From: JANWVO01 sp964458495
Lineage (GTDB): Bacteria > Acidobacteriota > Terriglobia > Bryobacterales > Bryobacteraceae
DNA: 64,000 nucleotides
NCBI GenBank assembly: GCA_964458495.1
Contig: CAYWJB010000001.1
Location: forward strand, 336,239-400,238
Reading direction: 5' to 3'
In this document: piece by piece, positions 35,886 to 44,722 of the stretch
Numbering within the stretch: the stretch's first letter is position 1
Layout: each line of letters starts with the position of its first letter
The notes under the pieces: model-generated
Database searches by the model: none
The model's input: the letters and a program-made list of their open reading frames with translations, nothing else
What the model was told of the DNA's origin: nothing
Translations under genes and position numbers: made by a program

Positions 35886-36452
35886 TCAGGCTGTCGTCAC
35901 GCGCTCCTGGTAGGTCCCTTCGGACGTGTTCACCCGGATCACGTCGCCTTCGTTGACAAACTGCGGCACCGTCACCACCAGCCCCGACTCCAGCTTCGCC
36001 GGCTTGCCCACGTTGGACACGCTGGCGCCCTTCAGCCCCGGCTCGGTCTCCACCACCTTCAGATCTACCGTCGGTGGCAGTTCCACGCTGATCGGCTTGC
36101 CCTCATAGAACTCGACATGTACTTTCAGGTTCGGCACCAGATACTGCGTCCCCTCGCCGAGTTCCTCCTTGGTCAGGTGGATCTGCTCGAAGTCCTCCGT
36201 GTTCATGAAGTAGAAGTACTCGCCGTCGTCGTACATGTACTCCATCTCCACTTCCTCGAGCACGGCTTTCTCCACACGGTCTTCCGAAGAAAACCGGTGC
36301 TCGATCATCGCGCCGGTGCGCAGGTTGCGCATTTTGGCCTGCACAAAGCCGCGCAAATTGCCCGGCGTGCGGTGAAACGTGGAAAACACGGAGTGAAGTT
36401 CGTTGTTGAACTTGATCACCATCCCCGGGCGCAGTTGGGTCGCCTGGATCAT
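35886..36452 (-). CDS. efp: translation elongation factor P
   Basis: A 188-residue, three-domain protein of standard length: MIQATQLRPGMVIKFNNELHSV at the start, MRNLRTGAMIEHRFSSEDRVEKA in domain I, LPPTVDLKVVETEPGLKGASVSN and VNTSEGTYQERV at the end. EF-P relieves stalling at polyproline. In the domain I loop the sequence is TPGNLRGF (29-36); the position of the usually modified Lys or Arg is Asn32, with Arg34 beyond it. This differs from E. coli (K34) and Pseudomonas (R32). Confidence 0.96.
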   Translation of the reverse strand: MIQATQLRPGMVIKFNNELHSVFSTFHRTPGNLRGFVQAKMRNLRTGAMIEHRFSSEDRVEKAVLEEVEMEYMYDDGEYFYFMNTEDFEQIHLTKEELGEGTQYLVPNLKVHVEFYEGKPISVELPPTVDLKVVETEPGLKGASVSNVGKPAKLESGLVVTVPQFVNEGDVIRVNTSEGTYQERVTTA

Positions 36453-36547
36453 GCAGAGTGAAGCTCCTTGCTGTAGGCTGAAACTATCAGTTTAGCGAAT
36501 TTCCCAACGCCGCGCCTCCGCCCGCATCCAAACAACTGTAGCCGCTT

Positions 36548-37192
36548 ATGAAGAGTCTCTGCCTCATGGTTGTTCTCGCACTGCCGCTGGCCGCGCAGAG
36601 CGCGCCGGCAGATGTCGAACCTGCCGGAGACAGGCCGTCGCCCCGCGCCTGGGGCCGTTACTTCAACACCGTGGACCGCGCCGATTGGCGCCCGCTGGAA
36701 GGCAACCAGCGGTGGAACATACACTGGCGCGCCACATACGCCTCTCCGGGCACCTTTTTCCGCGCTGCCGGGCCCGCTCTGGGCGATCATCTGAACGACC
36801 GGCCCGAGGTCTGGCCGCAGGGCATGGAGGGCTACTCGCGCCGCTTCGCCAACCGCTTCGCCCGCTTCGCTTTGCAGGATTCGCTCTCGCACGCCTCTTC
36901 GGCCGCACTCGGCTACGAGGTCCGTTACGTCCGCTGCGGCTGTTCCGGCTTCGCGCGCCGGTTCGGACATGCGCTGTTGTGGAACTTTCTGACGCTGGAC
37001 CGCAACGGCAACACGGTGCTGAACACGCCCCGCATCGGCTCTGCATTTGCGGCCGAATTCATCGGCAACACCTGGATGCCCGCCGGCTACCGCACCCGGG
37101 CCGAGGCGTTCCGCGGAGTCGGCATCCAGCTCGGCGCGGGCGCTTTGTTCAATACGATCCGCGAGTTCGCCCCCCGCGGCAAGAGCCGCTGA
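36548..37192 (+). CDS. secreted protein of unknown function
   Basis: A 214-residue protein with a Sec signal (MKSLCLMVVLALPLAAQS). The mature part contains RAWGRYFNTVDRADWRP, QDSLSHASSAALGYEVRYVRC and GFARRFGHALLWNFLTL; a hydrophobic C-terminal region (IGSAFAAEFIGNTW, GIQLGAGALFNTI) suggests membrane association. Similar proteins occur in acidobacterial genomes, but I know of no function. Single gene between divergent efp and convergent OsmC. Confidence 0.68.
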   Translation: MKSLCLMVVLALPLAAQSAPADVEPAGDRPSPRAWGRYFNTVDRADWRPLEGNQRWNIHWRATYASPGTFFRAAGPALGDHLNDRPEVWPQGMEGYSRRFANRFARFALQDSLSHASSAALGYEVRYVRCGCSGFARRFGHALLWNFLTLDRNGNTVLNTPRIGSAFAAEFIGNTWMPAGYRTRAEAFRGVGIQLGAGALFNTIREFAPRGKSR

Positions 37193-37204
37193 GCGCCCGC
37201 CCCT

Positions 37205-37651
37205 TCAATCCTTCACGCGTACTTCCACAGGGATCCCCTCGCGGACGCTCTGCGTGACGACGCAAAAATCCTCGAACAATTCCAGGCAGCGCGCGGCCTT
37301 CTCCCGTTCTCCCGGGGCGAAACGCGGGTCGATTTCCACCTCCACGCCGGCGATGCGGAGCCGCCCGCGCGCATTGCGCCCCAACTTCACATGCACGCGC
37401 GTCTCGGCCGGCCCCATCTCGACGCGCGCCTTGCGCGTGCAGAACAGCAGGCTGGCAGTGAGGCAGTTGCCAATAGCGGCGGCCAGCACGCGGGAGGCGT
37501 TGGGCGCGGAATCGCGGCCGAGCGGCTCCGGCTCGTCCATCCTGAGCGCAGAATACTGCTCTTTGTCGAACCACACCTCGAATTCGAAATTCTCGAGTTG
37601 CTTCATCGAAATTGTGAATTCGTGAACCGTCTCCAGAGGCTGCTTCTCCAT
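37205..37651 (-). CDS. OsmC family protein
   Basis: A 148-residue protein started at the ATG with AAGGAGCGGAG upstream; the open frame runs much further but that part is the antisense of another gene. The OsmC/Ohr fold is visible in PNASRVLAAAIGNCLTASLLFC, where the Cys of GNCL is the first redox Cys, but the expected second Cys pair position is replaced in part (LFCTRKARV). It may reduce organic peroxides or bind other substrates. Confidence 0.8.
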   Translation of the reverse strand: MEKQPLETVHEFTISMKQLENFEFEVWFDKEQYSALRMDEPEPLGRDSAPNASRVLAAAIGNCLTASLLFCTRKARVEMGPAETRVHVKLGRNARGRLRIAGVEVEIDPRFAPGEREKAARCLELFEDFCVVTQSVREGIPVEVRVKD

Positions 37652-37723
37652 CTCCGCTCCTTGCCTTGACAGCATACCGCGCCGGGGGGATTCAACCAAT
37701 CGACACGAGCCGTTCACGATGTT

Positions 37724-39526
37724 TTGAAATGCCTTGCTCACAATGCGGGCGTGCATCTGGACAGACTGATTCGCACCGTGGCCTCCGCGCGCGCTCCCTT
37801 GCCCTTTCCGCTCACCCGGCCGGGCCAGGCCATGTGGACCGCAGCCTCTGAGACCCTCTGCAGCGGGCTTCGTGAACTGGCCAGGCGGGCGGGCAGCGAG
37901 TCGGGACCGAACGTGTTCGAGCGACTGCTCCGCGCCCTCGACGTGGAAATCGAGGCGCCTCCGGGCGATCTGGCGCGCATCCCCGGCACCGGGCCTGTCG
38001 TCGTCATGGCCAATCATCCGACGGGGCTGTTGGACGGCGCGGTCGCGGCCGCGGTCTGTCTTCGCGTGCGTCCGGATGTCCGGGTTCTTGTCAACCATCT
38101 GCTGCCGCCGGACCCCGCCTTCGAGCCGTACCTCATCCGGGTGGATCCCTACGCCGGGCAAGGCAGCATCGGGCGCAATCTGGCATCCATGCGAGCCGCC
38201 TTGCAGTGGCTCCGCAAGGGCCATGCTCTCATCGTCTTTCCTGCCGGCGATGTCTCGCGCGTGGACTGGAAGCACTGGACAGTGGCCGATCCGGAATGGA
38301 ACCCTTCCGCAGCGCGGCTGCTGCGGGCTTCCCGGGCCGCAGCGCTGCCTGTGTTCATCGGCGCCGCCAACAGCGCCACGTTTCACGTCCTGGGCGCGGT
38401 TCATCCCCGTTTGCGGACCTTGCGCCTCCCTTTCGAACTGCTCAACAAGCGCGGGGCGTGGGTGCAGGTCCGGATCGGAATGCCCGTGCCATGGCGCAAG
38501 CTTTCCGCTTTCGACGACCGTGCGATGGTCGCGCACTTGCAGGCCAGAAACAACCTGCTCGGCAAGTGCACGGAACCAACGCCACACGGGGATGCCGGCG
38601 CCTCTTCCGGCGGTCAAACGCTTCCCGCCCGCCGCGACTTGCTCGAACGGTCCCTTGGGCGATGCTGCCTCGCCGAAAGTGCTGACTGGGCCGTGGCCCT
38701 GTTCCGGGGAGGCGAGGATCCCGAACTGCTGCGCGAAGTGGGAATTGCCCGGGAGGCCACCTTCCGGGCCGCGGGCGAAGGGACCGGACGGGATGTCGAC
38801 ATTGACGGATTCGATCCTCACTACGATCAGCTCCTGCTGTGGAATCTGAAGGACGGCGCCATTGCTGGCGGCTACCGCATCGGCCACACGGGTTCCATCC
38901 TGCCGGCCCACGGTCTGGAGGGTCTTTACACCTCCACACTGTTCCGCTATCAGCCGGGCCTTTTCCGCCGCCTTGGGCCTGCGGCGGAGCTGGGGCGCTC
39001 GTTCGTCAGTCCCGCTTACCAGAAGCACTACATGGCTCTGCTCATGCTCTGGCAGGCGATCGGCGCCTGGGTGTGCCGCCATCCGGAGGTCCGGTATCTG
39101 TTCGGCCCGGTAAGCATCAGCCAGTGCTATCAGCCCGTCTCCCGGGCGTTGATGTCCATTGCACTTCAGGCGACGGCTGGCGACCGCGAGCTGGCGCGCA
39201 TGGTTCGCCCGCGCAGACCGCTGCGCACGCCCGGCAGGCGCGCCATCCGGCGCGAGTGGCAGCGGCTGTGGCTGAAGGAAGCCGAACAGCTCTCGGATCT
39301 CGTCGCCTCCATGGAGCCGGACGGCAAGGGGCTTCCCGTGCTGCTGCGCCAGTACCTGCGGCTGGGGGGACGCCTGCTGGCGTTCAGCGTCGATCCCGAT
39401 TTCTCGGACGTCCTCGACGGCTTGATCCTCGTCGACCTTCTGCGAACGGAGCGCACTCTGCTGGAGAAGTACTTGACTCCCGAAGGCGCGCGCTCCTATC
39501 TGCAGCGCTGGAAGCCGGCAGCCTGA
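37724..39526 (+). CDS. fused acyltransferase: PlsC-like plus GNAT/hemolysin-like domain (OlsF-like)
   Basis: A 600-residue protein. The N-terminal half (about 75-285) is a lysophospholipid acyltransferase-like domain: NHPTGLLDG (H98, D104, an HX5D form of the usual HX4D box), then FPAGDVSR near 182. The C-terminal half (about 310-600) has the GNAT-type acyl-ACP N-acyltransferase pattern: DIDGFDPHYDQLLLWN, GGYRIGHTG, ELGRSFV and the FGPVSISQCY block. This order matches bifunctional OlsF, in which the C-terminal part makes lyso-ornithine lipid and the N-terminal part adds the second acyl chain. Likely product: an ornithine lipid or related aminolipid (inference). Confidence 0.78.
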   Translation: MKCLAHNAGVHLDRLIRTVASARAPLPFPLTRPGQAMWTAASETLCSGLRELARRAGSESGPNVFERLLRALDVEIEAPPGDLARIPGTGPVVVMANHPTGLLDGAVAAAVCLRVRPDVRVLVNHLLPPDPAFEPYLIRVDPYAGQGSIGRNLASMRAALQWLRKGHALIVFPAGDVSRVDWKHWTVADPEWNPSAARLLRASRAAALPVFIGAANSATFHVLGAVHPRLRTLRLPFELLNKRGAWVQVRIGMPVPWRKLSAFDDRAMVAHLQARNNLLGKCTEPTPHGDAGASSGGQTLPARRDLLERSLGRCCLAESADWAVALFRGGEDPELLREVGIAREATFRAAGEGTGRDVDIDGFDPHYDQLLLWNLKDGAIAGGYRIGHTGSILPAHGLEGLYTSTLFRYQPGLFRRLGPAAELGRSFVSPAYQKHYMALLMLWQAIGAWVCRHPEVRYLFGPVSISQCYQPVSRALMSIALQATAGDRELARMVRPRRPLRTPGRRAIRREWQRLWLKEAEQLSDLVASMEPDGKGLPVLLRQYLRLGGRLLAFSVDPDFSDVLDGLILVDLLRTERTLLEKYLTPEGARSYLQRWKPAA

Positions 39527-39537
39527 GGCGGCTGTCC

Positions 39538-42500
39538 CTAGCGGCGCACGCTGACCACCGGCGTGGAGCGGAACGTCGTGGAGCCGGCCGTCATGTTGTT
39601 GCTGGCCATGCTGCGGTAGATCACGGCGAAGCCGTAGTTGCCGTCCGTGGCCACTTGCGGCACGCGAATCCGCACGCGCCACACGCCCGGCTCGTTTGGA
39701 TCCAGCGCGGCGGATAGAACCTGCGCCGGGATTGCCCCCTGCGAGGGCAACAGGAATGCGAGCACGTCTCCAACCGGGATCTCGCTCCCCGGCGCCTCCC
39801 CGTCTTCCGGCATTCCCTCCAAAGGACCAGAACCCGTCAGATAGACGGTCAACTCCTGGCCCACCGAGACCGGATTCGAGGAGCTGTTCGGGGCGCCGTT
39901 CTGATTCACGGCGCGCGCCTGTCCCGAAGCGGCGGGGTTCGTCCCGGCAAACAGGACTGCGGGCGAGGCGTTGTACATCGCGACGTAGCCGTGCGAAAGG
40001 ATCTCGCCCGTAGCGGGACGGCGCACCAGAAACTCCGCGGCGCCGGAGATCGGGGCGTCCTTGGGCACGATCAACCGGATCGAACCGCCATCCACGCTCA
40101 GCAGAGGCGCAGGGATGCCGTCGACGAGCACTTCGATGCCGCCCAGTTCCTTCGGCAGCGGGGTGGCGCCCGCTTCGACGCGCACTTCAACAAAGCGGAC
40201 GCCCGGCGCCTCGAGTTGCACGATCGTCGCCGGCGCCACGCGCGGGAAGCCGCTGGCGCCGTTTACCACCGCATGCAGCGGGTAGTGCATCGTGATCCGG
40301 TGAGCCGCGTCAGCCACCATCAGCGCGCCGCTGCGGTCCACCAGCATGGTCCTCGGACCGTAGGTGGTGAAGGCGTAGTTCCATTGGGCGTCACCGGTGA
40401 TGGCCAGGTTCTCGTAAGCGGGATACCGCAGCAGGCGGCCCCCTTGGCCGTCGGCGACCCAAACCTCGCCAGAGAGGCTATGGATGGCCAGTGCGACGGG
40501 CGTGACGTTCCGGTTGTTGGCCGCCAGATTCAGCGCCAGCGCCGGGGCGCTGCCATCGGCGAGAAATTCGGCGCGGTCGAACACCAGGAGGCGCCGGTTG
40601 TTCGCGTCGGCGACGTAAATCCTCTCCTGCGCGTCCACGGCCACGCCGAGCGGCAGGTTCATCTGGCTCAACTCACTGCCGGCTGCCGAACTCTCGGCGT
40701 CGGCCTGCCCCAGGACGAGCGTGGCCGGCTTGCCGTTTTCAAACGGCCCGTCAAAAACCAGCACGCGGTGATGCGCCAGGTCGGCGGCCACCACCTTCCC
40801 GCTCGCCGTCAGCGCCACACTCACCGGACGGTACATGCGGTCTCTCTTCGGTTCACCCTCGGGAGGCGTCTCGAAGTCCGGCTGCCCTAACACCAAGTCC
40901 GCCTCCTGGTGGTTCTCCCACCGGTCGAACGGGCGCGGAAAACGCACGAGTCTGCCATTGCCTGTATCTGCCACCCACACGTTGCCCTCGGCATCCACGG
41001 CCACCGAAGAGGGCAGGAACAATCCGGTGCGTGTCGGCAGCGAAGGGTTATTGAACGGGGAGTTCACCAGGCTCCGGCTCTGCCCGACCTGCCCCAGGAC
41101 AAGATCGGCCACCGTTCCGGCCTGGAACCGCAGCGCGTCCCAGAAGGCCAGCACGCGGTTGTTGCCCGGATCGGCGACATAGAGGTGAGGCGGCTCGTCC
41201 GGATTCTCCGGATAGTGGATCGCCATGGCGGGCCCCAGCCCGAGTTGAACGGTCTGGTTGCCGGATACCACCGGCAAGGTGCCGCCGCTGAGCTCGCGGC
41301 CTTCGATCAGGTTCGGCGAGCGCAGCGCAAATTCCATCTGGCCCAGGGCGAACTCTGCCGGCTGCGGCATCTGGTTGTCGGCGTCGTAAGGGTGGACAAG
41401 CACCCGGTGGTTGCCCTGGTCGGCGAGAAACATCCGGCCCGCAGCGAACACTCCTGCCACGGGGCGCTGGAAGGACTCCGCCGTCGGCTCGGCGAATTCC
41501 CATCGGTTGACCGTGCCGCTGTTGAAATCGTCATGGCCGAACACGGCGGACATCGGAGGGGAAATCTGCCCCTCCACGGGATCCTCGGCGGGCCACGTCG
41601 CAACCGGATCGAAGCGCACGATGCGGTGGTTGTAGGTGTCGGCCACAAACAGGAAGTCGCCCGCGCACCACAACCCTTGCGGGCCGCCGGCGAAAATTGC
41701 GGTGGAGCCGCTTTGCCCGAGCTGGAAACCGAAGGTGTAGTTGTTCACCTTCGGCAACGGTTCGGCGCCGGGGCGCTCAATGTAGAGGCCCACAATGCGC
41801 GCCGCCGCCTTGCCGTTCTCAAACGGCGGCTGCCAAACCAGCACGCGCGCCAGGTCGTCTGCGTAAAACAGATTGCCCTGCGAGTCGAAGGCGAGCGGTC
41901 CGCCGAACCGGATGCTGTCGCGGCGTAACCGGTCTCCCCGCGCAGGGTCCGCACCTCCGGGGTTGGCAGTGGCCGTGTTGAAGTCCGTTTGGCCCAGCAC
42001 GAGGTCCGCTGCGATCTCTGCTCCGCCCTCTTGCGTGTTGGATGGACCGCGCACCGCCTCAGCCGGGTAGCGAAGAATCCGGTGATTTCCCGAATCGCTG
42101 AACCAGAGGTTGCCTTCGGCGTCGAAGGTCAGCGACGCGTTCTGCACGCCGCCGATGCTGGAGGCGTTCGTCTTGATCGACGAAGCCGTCGGTGGCGCGG
42201 AGGCGGAGCTGCTCCGGTTGGGCAGGTTGCTCCTGAGGTCGGGCTGGCCGATCACGAGGTCCGCGCAGATGGGCTCGCCCTCGGGCTGCTCGAAGGGCTT
42301 TGGGAAGCGGAGGACCCGGTTGTTGCCGGCGTCGGCAACGAACAGGTTGCCCTCGCCATCCACAGCCACCGAGGTCGGCGCCCACAGCGCGCTCGTGAAG
42401 CCCTGCGCCGCCGTGATATTGAGCGGCGCACTCGAGTCAAAGTCCCGTTGCCCGATCACGAGGTCCGCGGGCCTTGCCATCTGGGACAGAGTCGCGTCAC

Positions 42501-42768
42501 GCCATGCCAGCACCCGGTGGTTGCCCGTGTCGGCGACATAGAGGATGGGAGGATCGGCGCTTGTGTCCACGGCCACGCTGTTCGGCCGGAACAGGCTGCG
42601 CGCCTCGGCCAGGTTGGGCGCGATGGCGGGCGGGGAGGCCAGTTCTGCCAGGCCGCGCGGCGTCCCAGGCTGTCCGAACACCTTTGCAGGCAGAGGGTTC
42701 AAGGTCTGCCCTGCTGCAGCACATGCAACCGCCACCAACAAAAACATCGTCACCCAGGCTCTTCTCAT
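39538..42768 (-). CDS. secreted NHL-repeat protein with Solibacter-type C-terminal domain
   Basis: A 1076-residue protein with a Sec signal (about 1-21). Residues about 45-840 hold many NHL-like repeats, each with a variant of PNSVAVDTSADPPILYVADTGNHRVLAW followed by a linker such as PADLVIGQRDFDS; these fold as beta-propellers. From about 850 the protein changes to immunoglobulin-like modules and ends with NPAASGQARAVNQNGAPNSSSNPVSVGQ in part and LTVYLTGSGPLEG, the pattern of the C-terminal domain first noted in Solibacter (TIGR03437-like). Probably extracellular or outer-membrane; function unknown. Confidence 0.85.
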   Translation of the reverse strand: MRRAWVTMFLLVAVACAAAGQTLNPLPAKVFGQPGTPRGLAELASPPAIAPNLAEARSLFRPNSVAVDTSADPPILYVADTGNHRVLAWRDATLSQMARPADLVIGQRDFDSSAPLNITAAQGFTSALWAPTSVAVDGEGNLFVADAGNNRVLRFPKPFEQPEGEPICADLVIGQPDLRSNLPNRSSSASAPPTASSIKTNASSIGGVQNASLTFDAEGNLWFSDSGNHRILRYPAEAVRGPSNTQEGGAEIAADLVLGQTDFNTATANPGGADPARGDRLRRDSIRFGGPLAFDSQGNLFYADDLARVLVWQPPFENGKAAARIVGLYIERPGAEPLPKVNNYTFGFQLGQSGSTAIFAGGPQGLWCAGDFLFVADTYNHRIVRFDPVATWPAEDPVEGQISPPMSAVFGHDDFNSGTVNRWEFAEPTAESFQRPVAGVFAAGRMFLADQGNHRVLVHPYDADNQMPQPAEFALGQMEFALRSPNLIEGRELSGGTLPVVSGNQTVQLGLGPAMAIHYPENPDEPPHLYVADPGNNRVLAFWDALRFQAGTVADLVLGQVGQSRSLVNSPFNNPSLPTRTGLFLPSSVAVDAEGNVWVADTGNGRLVRFPRPFDRWENHQEADLVLGQPDFETPPEGEPKRDRMYRPVSVALTASGKVVAADLAHHRVLVFDGPFENGKPATLVLGQADAESSAAGSELSQMNLPLGVAVDAQERIYVADANNRRLLVFDRAEFLADGSAPALALNLAANNRNVTPVALAIHSLSGEVWVADGQGGRLLRYPAYENLAITGDAQWNYAFTTYGPRTMLVDRSGALMVADAAHRITMHYPLHAVVNGASGFPRVAPATIVQLEAPGVRFVEVRVEAGATPLPKELGGIEVLVDGIPAPLLSVDGGSIRLIVPKDAPISGAAEFLVRRPATGEILSHGYVAMYNASPAVLFAGTNPAASGQARAVNQNGAPNSSSNPVSVGQELTVYLTGSGPLEGMPEDGEAPGSEIPVGDVLAFLLPSQGAIPAQVLSAALDPNEPGVWRVRIRVPQVATDGNYGFAVIYRSMASNNMTAGSTTFRSTPVVSVRR

Positions 42769-42856
42769 TGCAGCGGGCCTCCTCCTTGTTCATTCGCCCT
42801 TCCATTATGACGCGAATCTCCTTTTCGAAACAGGAACTTCCGGTTCATCGAGCCCA

Positions 42857-42874
42857 TTACCATCGGAATGGTAA
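42857..42874. promoter_or_regulatory. palindrome over the mqnA start codon
   Basis: TTACCAT (42857-42863), CGGA, ATGGTAA (42868-42874): perfect 7-bp arms, and the second arm begins with the mqnA ATG. It could be an operator or, in RNA, a hairpin hiding the start codon. No Shine-Dalgarno precedes the ATG. Confidence 0.45.
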
Positions 42875-43713
42875 ACTCGTACTTGAACCACGCCCGGATC
42901 ACCCCCGCAAGGCCGCGCATTTGCGCTGTCAGCTATCTGAACACGGCGCCTCTGGTTTGGGGCCTGCTCCACGGACCGCAACGCGGCGCCGTGGATCTCT
43001 CCTTCGCGGTTCCCTCGGAATGCGCACGCCGGGTCGTGGAAGGCGAAGCCGATCTGGGCATCGTACCCGTGGTGGAGATGGACCGCCACGGCCTTCAGCC
43101 GTTCTCGGAACTCTGCATTGCCTGCTGTGGCGAGGTGCGGAGCATCCTGTTGTTTGCGCGCTGTCCGTGGCCGGAAGTGCAGACCCTGGCCGCGGATACC
43201 GGATCGCGCACTTCGGTGGAACTCGCCCGGGTCGTTCTGAAGGAGAGGTTCCACTCCAGCCCGCGCGTGCACGCCGCGCCTCCGCAGCTCGGCCGAATGC
43301 TCGAACAAGCCGACGCCGCGCTGCTCATCGGCGACGCGGCCTTGGCGGTGGATCCGCACACATCCGGCTTGCGCTGGCTCGATCTGGGCCAGGAGTGGTT
43401 CGAACTCACGGGGCTGCCCATGGTCTTCGCGGTCTGGGCCGGCCGCCCAAGCCCTGCCCTGGACGGCGTCGCGGCCATTCTGGAAGGATCGTTTTCTTAC
43501 GGCCAAGGCAACCTGGACGCTATCATTAAGAGCGAGGCTAGATCGAGGGGCTTTTCCGCCGAACTGGTGGCGCGGTACTTCGAGCGCAACGTCACTTTCC
43601 GCCTGGGGGCGCCGGAGCGCGCCGGCCTGGAGGCGTTCCTCGCCGCGAGCCGCGCCCTCAACGGCGCGCCCGGAGCCGAGGTGCATGCGCATGACGCAGA
43701 AAGAAGCCGTTGA
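42868..43713 (+). CDS. mqnA: chorismate dehydratase MqnA (futalosine pathway)
   Basis: A 281-residue protein. ICAVSYLNTAPLVWGL (19-34) is the MqnA signature, with VPSECARRVVEGEADLGIVPVVE and LIGDAALAV further along. MqnA dehydrates chorismate to 3-enolpyruvylbenzoate, the first step of futalosine menaquinone synthesis. Most homologues begin a few residues before RICAVS, so the first ~15 residues may be a late addition or the start may lie downstream. mqnC overlaps its 3' end. Confidence 0.93.
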   Translation: MVNSYLNHARITPARPRICAVSYLNTAPLVWGLLHGPQRGAVDLSFAVPSECARRVVEGEADLGIVPVVEMDRHGLQPFSELCIACCGEVRSILLFARCPWPEVQTLAADTGSRTSVELARVVLKERFHSSPRVHAAPPQLGRMLEQADAALLIGDAALAVDPHTSGLRWLDLGQEWFELTGLPMVFAVWAGRPSPALDGVAAILEGSFSYGQGNLDAIIKSEARSRGFSAELVARYFERNVTFRLGAPERAGLEAFLAASRALNGAPGAEVHAHDAERSR

Positions 43714-44722
43714 CCTGTTCCGCAGCGACGACCTGATCGGTATCGGCATGGCGGCAGACGCCGTCCGCCGGCGGCTCCACCCGGAAGGCGTCGTCTCCTA
43801 CATCATCGACCGCAACATCAACTACACCAACTTCTGCACCGAGTATTGCAGCTTCTGCGCCTTTTACCGCCCCATGGGGCACGCCGAAGGGTATGTGCTC
43901 GACACGGAAACCATCTGCGCCAAGATCCAGGAGACCATCGATCTCGGCGGCACCGGCGTGCTGATGCAAGGCGGGCTGAACCCGGACCTGAAGATCGAAT
44001 GGTATGAGGGTCTGCTGCGGGCGATCAAGCAGCGCTTCCCGCGGATCTGGCTGCACTGCTTCTCCGCGCCCGAGATCTGGTGCATCGCCGAGGCCAGCGG
44101 ACTCACGATCCGCGACACCATCGCGCGGCTCCGCGACGCGGGGCTGGACTCGATCCCCGGCGGCGGCGCCGAGATCCTCCACGACGACGTGCGCCACCGC
44201 ATCTCCCGCCTCAAGTGCACCTCGCAGGAGTGGATCGACGTCCATCTGACGGCCCACCGCCTGGGCATGAACACCACCGCCACGATGATGTTCGGCTGCG
44301 GCGAAACCATTGAACAGCGCGTCCACCACCTGGAAGTGATCCGGCGGATCCAGGAAGAAACCGGCGGATTCACAGCGTTTATTCCGTGGTCCTTCCAGCG
44401 AGAGAACACCTCGCTCGGCCGCTTTGTCAAGGAGGAGGCCACCGGCGTCGAGTATCTGAAGACGCTGGCCATTTCGCGCCTCTACCTGGAAAACGTGCCC
44501 AACATCCAGTCGTCGTGGGTGACCCAGGGACTGAAAGTCTGCCAGGTGGGGCTCCGCTTCGGCGGCAACGACGTCGGCTCCATCATGATCGAGGAGAACG
44601 TCGTCAGCGCCGCCGGCGCGCGCAACCGCGCCTCCGAGGAGGAGCTGAGGCGCATCATCCGGGACGCCGGCTTCGTCCCGAAACAGCGCGATACGCTGTA
44701 CCGCACTTACTTTCTGAACTGA
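43691..44722 (+). CDS. mqnC: cyclic dehypoxanthinyl futalosine synthase MqnC
   Basis: A 343-residue radical SAM enzyme. CTEYCSFC gives the CxxxCxxC cluster near residues 49-56. GGTGVLMQGGLNPDLKIEWYE, SAPEIWCIAEASGL and IPGGGAEIL are typical of MqnC rather than MqnE or CofH. It cyclises dehypoxanthine futalosine in the menaquinone route. Two ATGs are close together; the one at 43691 has GAGGTG 7 nt upstream. It overlaps mqnA by 23 nt and the convergent hydrolase by 16 nt. Confidence 0.94.
   Translation: MTQKEAVDLFRSDDLIGIGMAADAVRRRLHPEGVVSYIIDRNINYTNFCTEYCSFCAFYRPMGHAEGYVLDTETICAKIQETIDLGGTGVLMQGGLNPDLKIEWYEGLLRAIKQRFPRIWLHCFSAPEIWCIAEASGLTIRDTIARLRDAGLDSIPGGGAEILHDDVRHRISRLKCTSQEWIDVHLTAHRLGMNTTATMMFGCGETIEQRVHHLEVIRRIQEETGGFTAFIPWSFQRENTSLGRFVKEEATGVEYLKTLAISRLYLENVPNIQSSWVTQGLKVCQVGLRFGGNDVGSIMIEENVVSAAGARNRASEEELRRIIRDAGFVPKQRDTLYRTYFLN

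Noticed and set aside
37652..39682. A long minus-strand extension upstream of OsmC
   Set aside because: It is antisense to the acyltransferase; the OsmC start has its own ribosome site.
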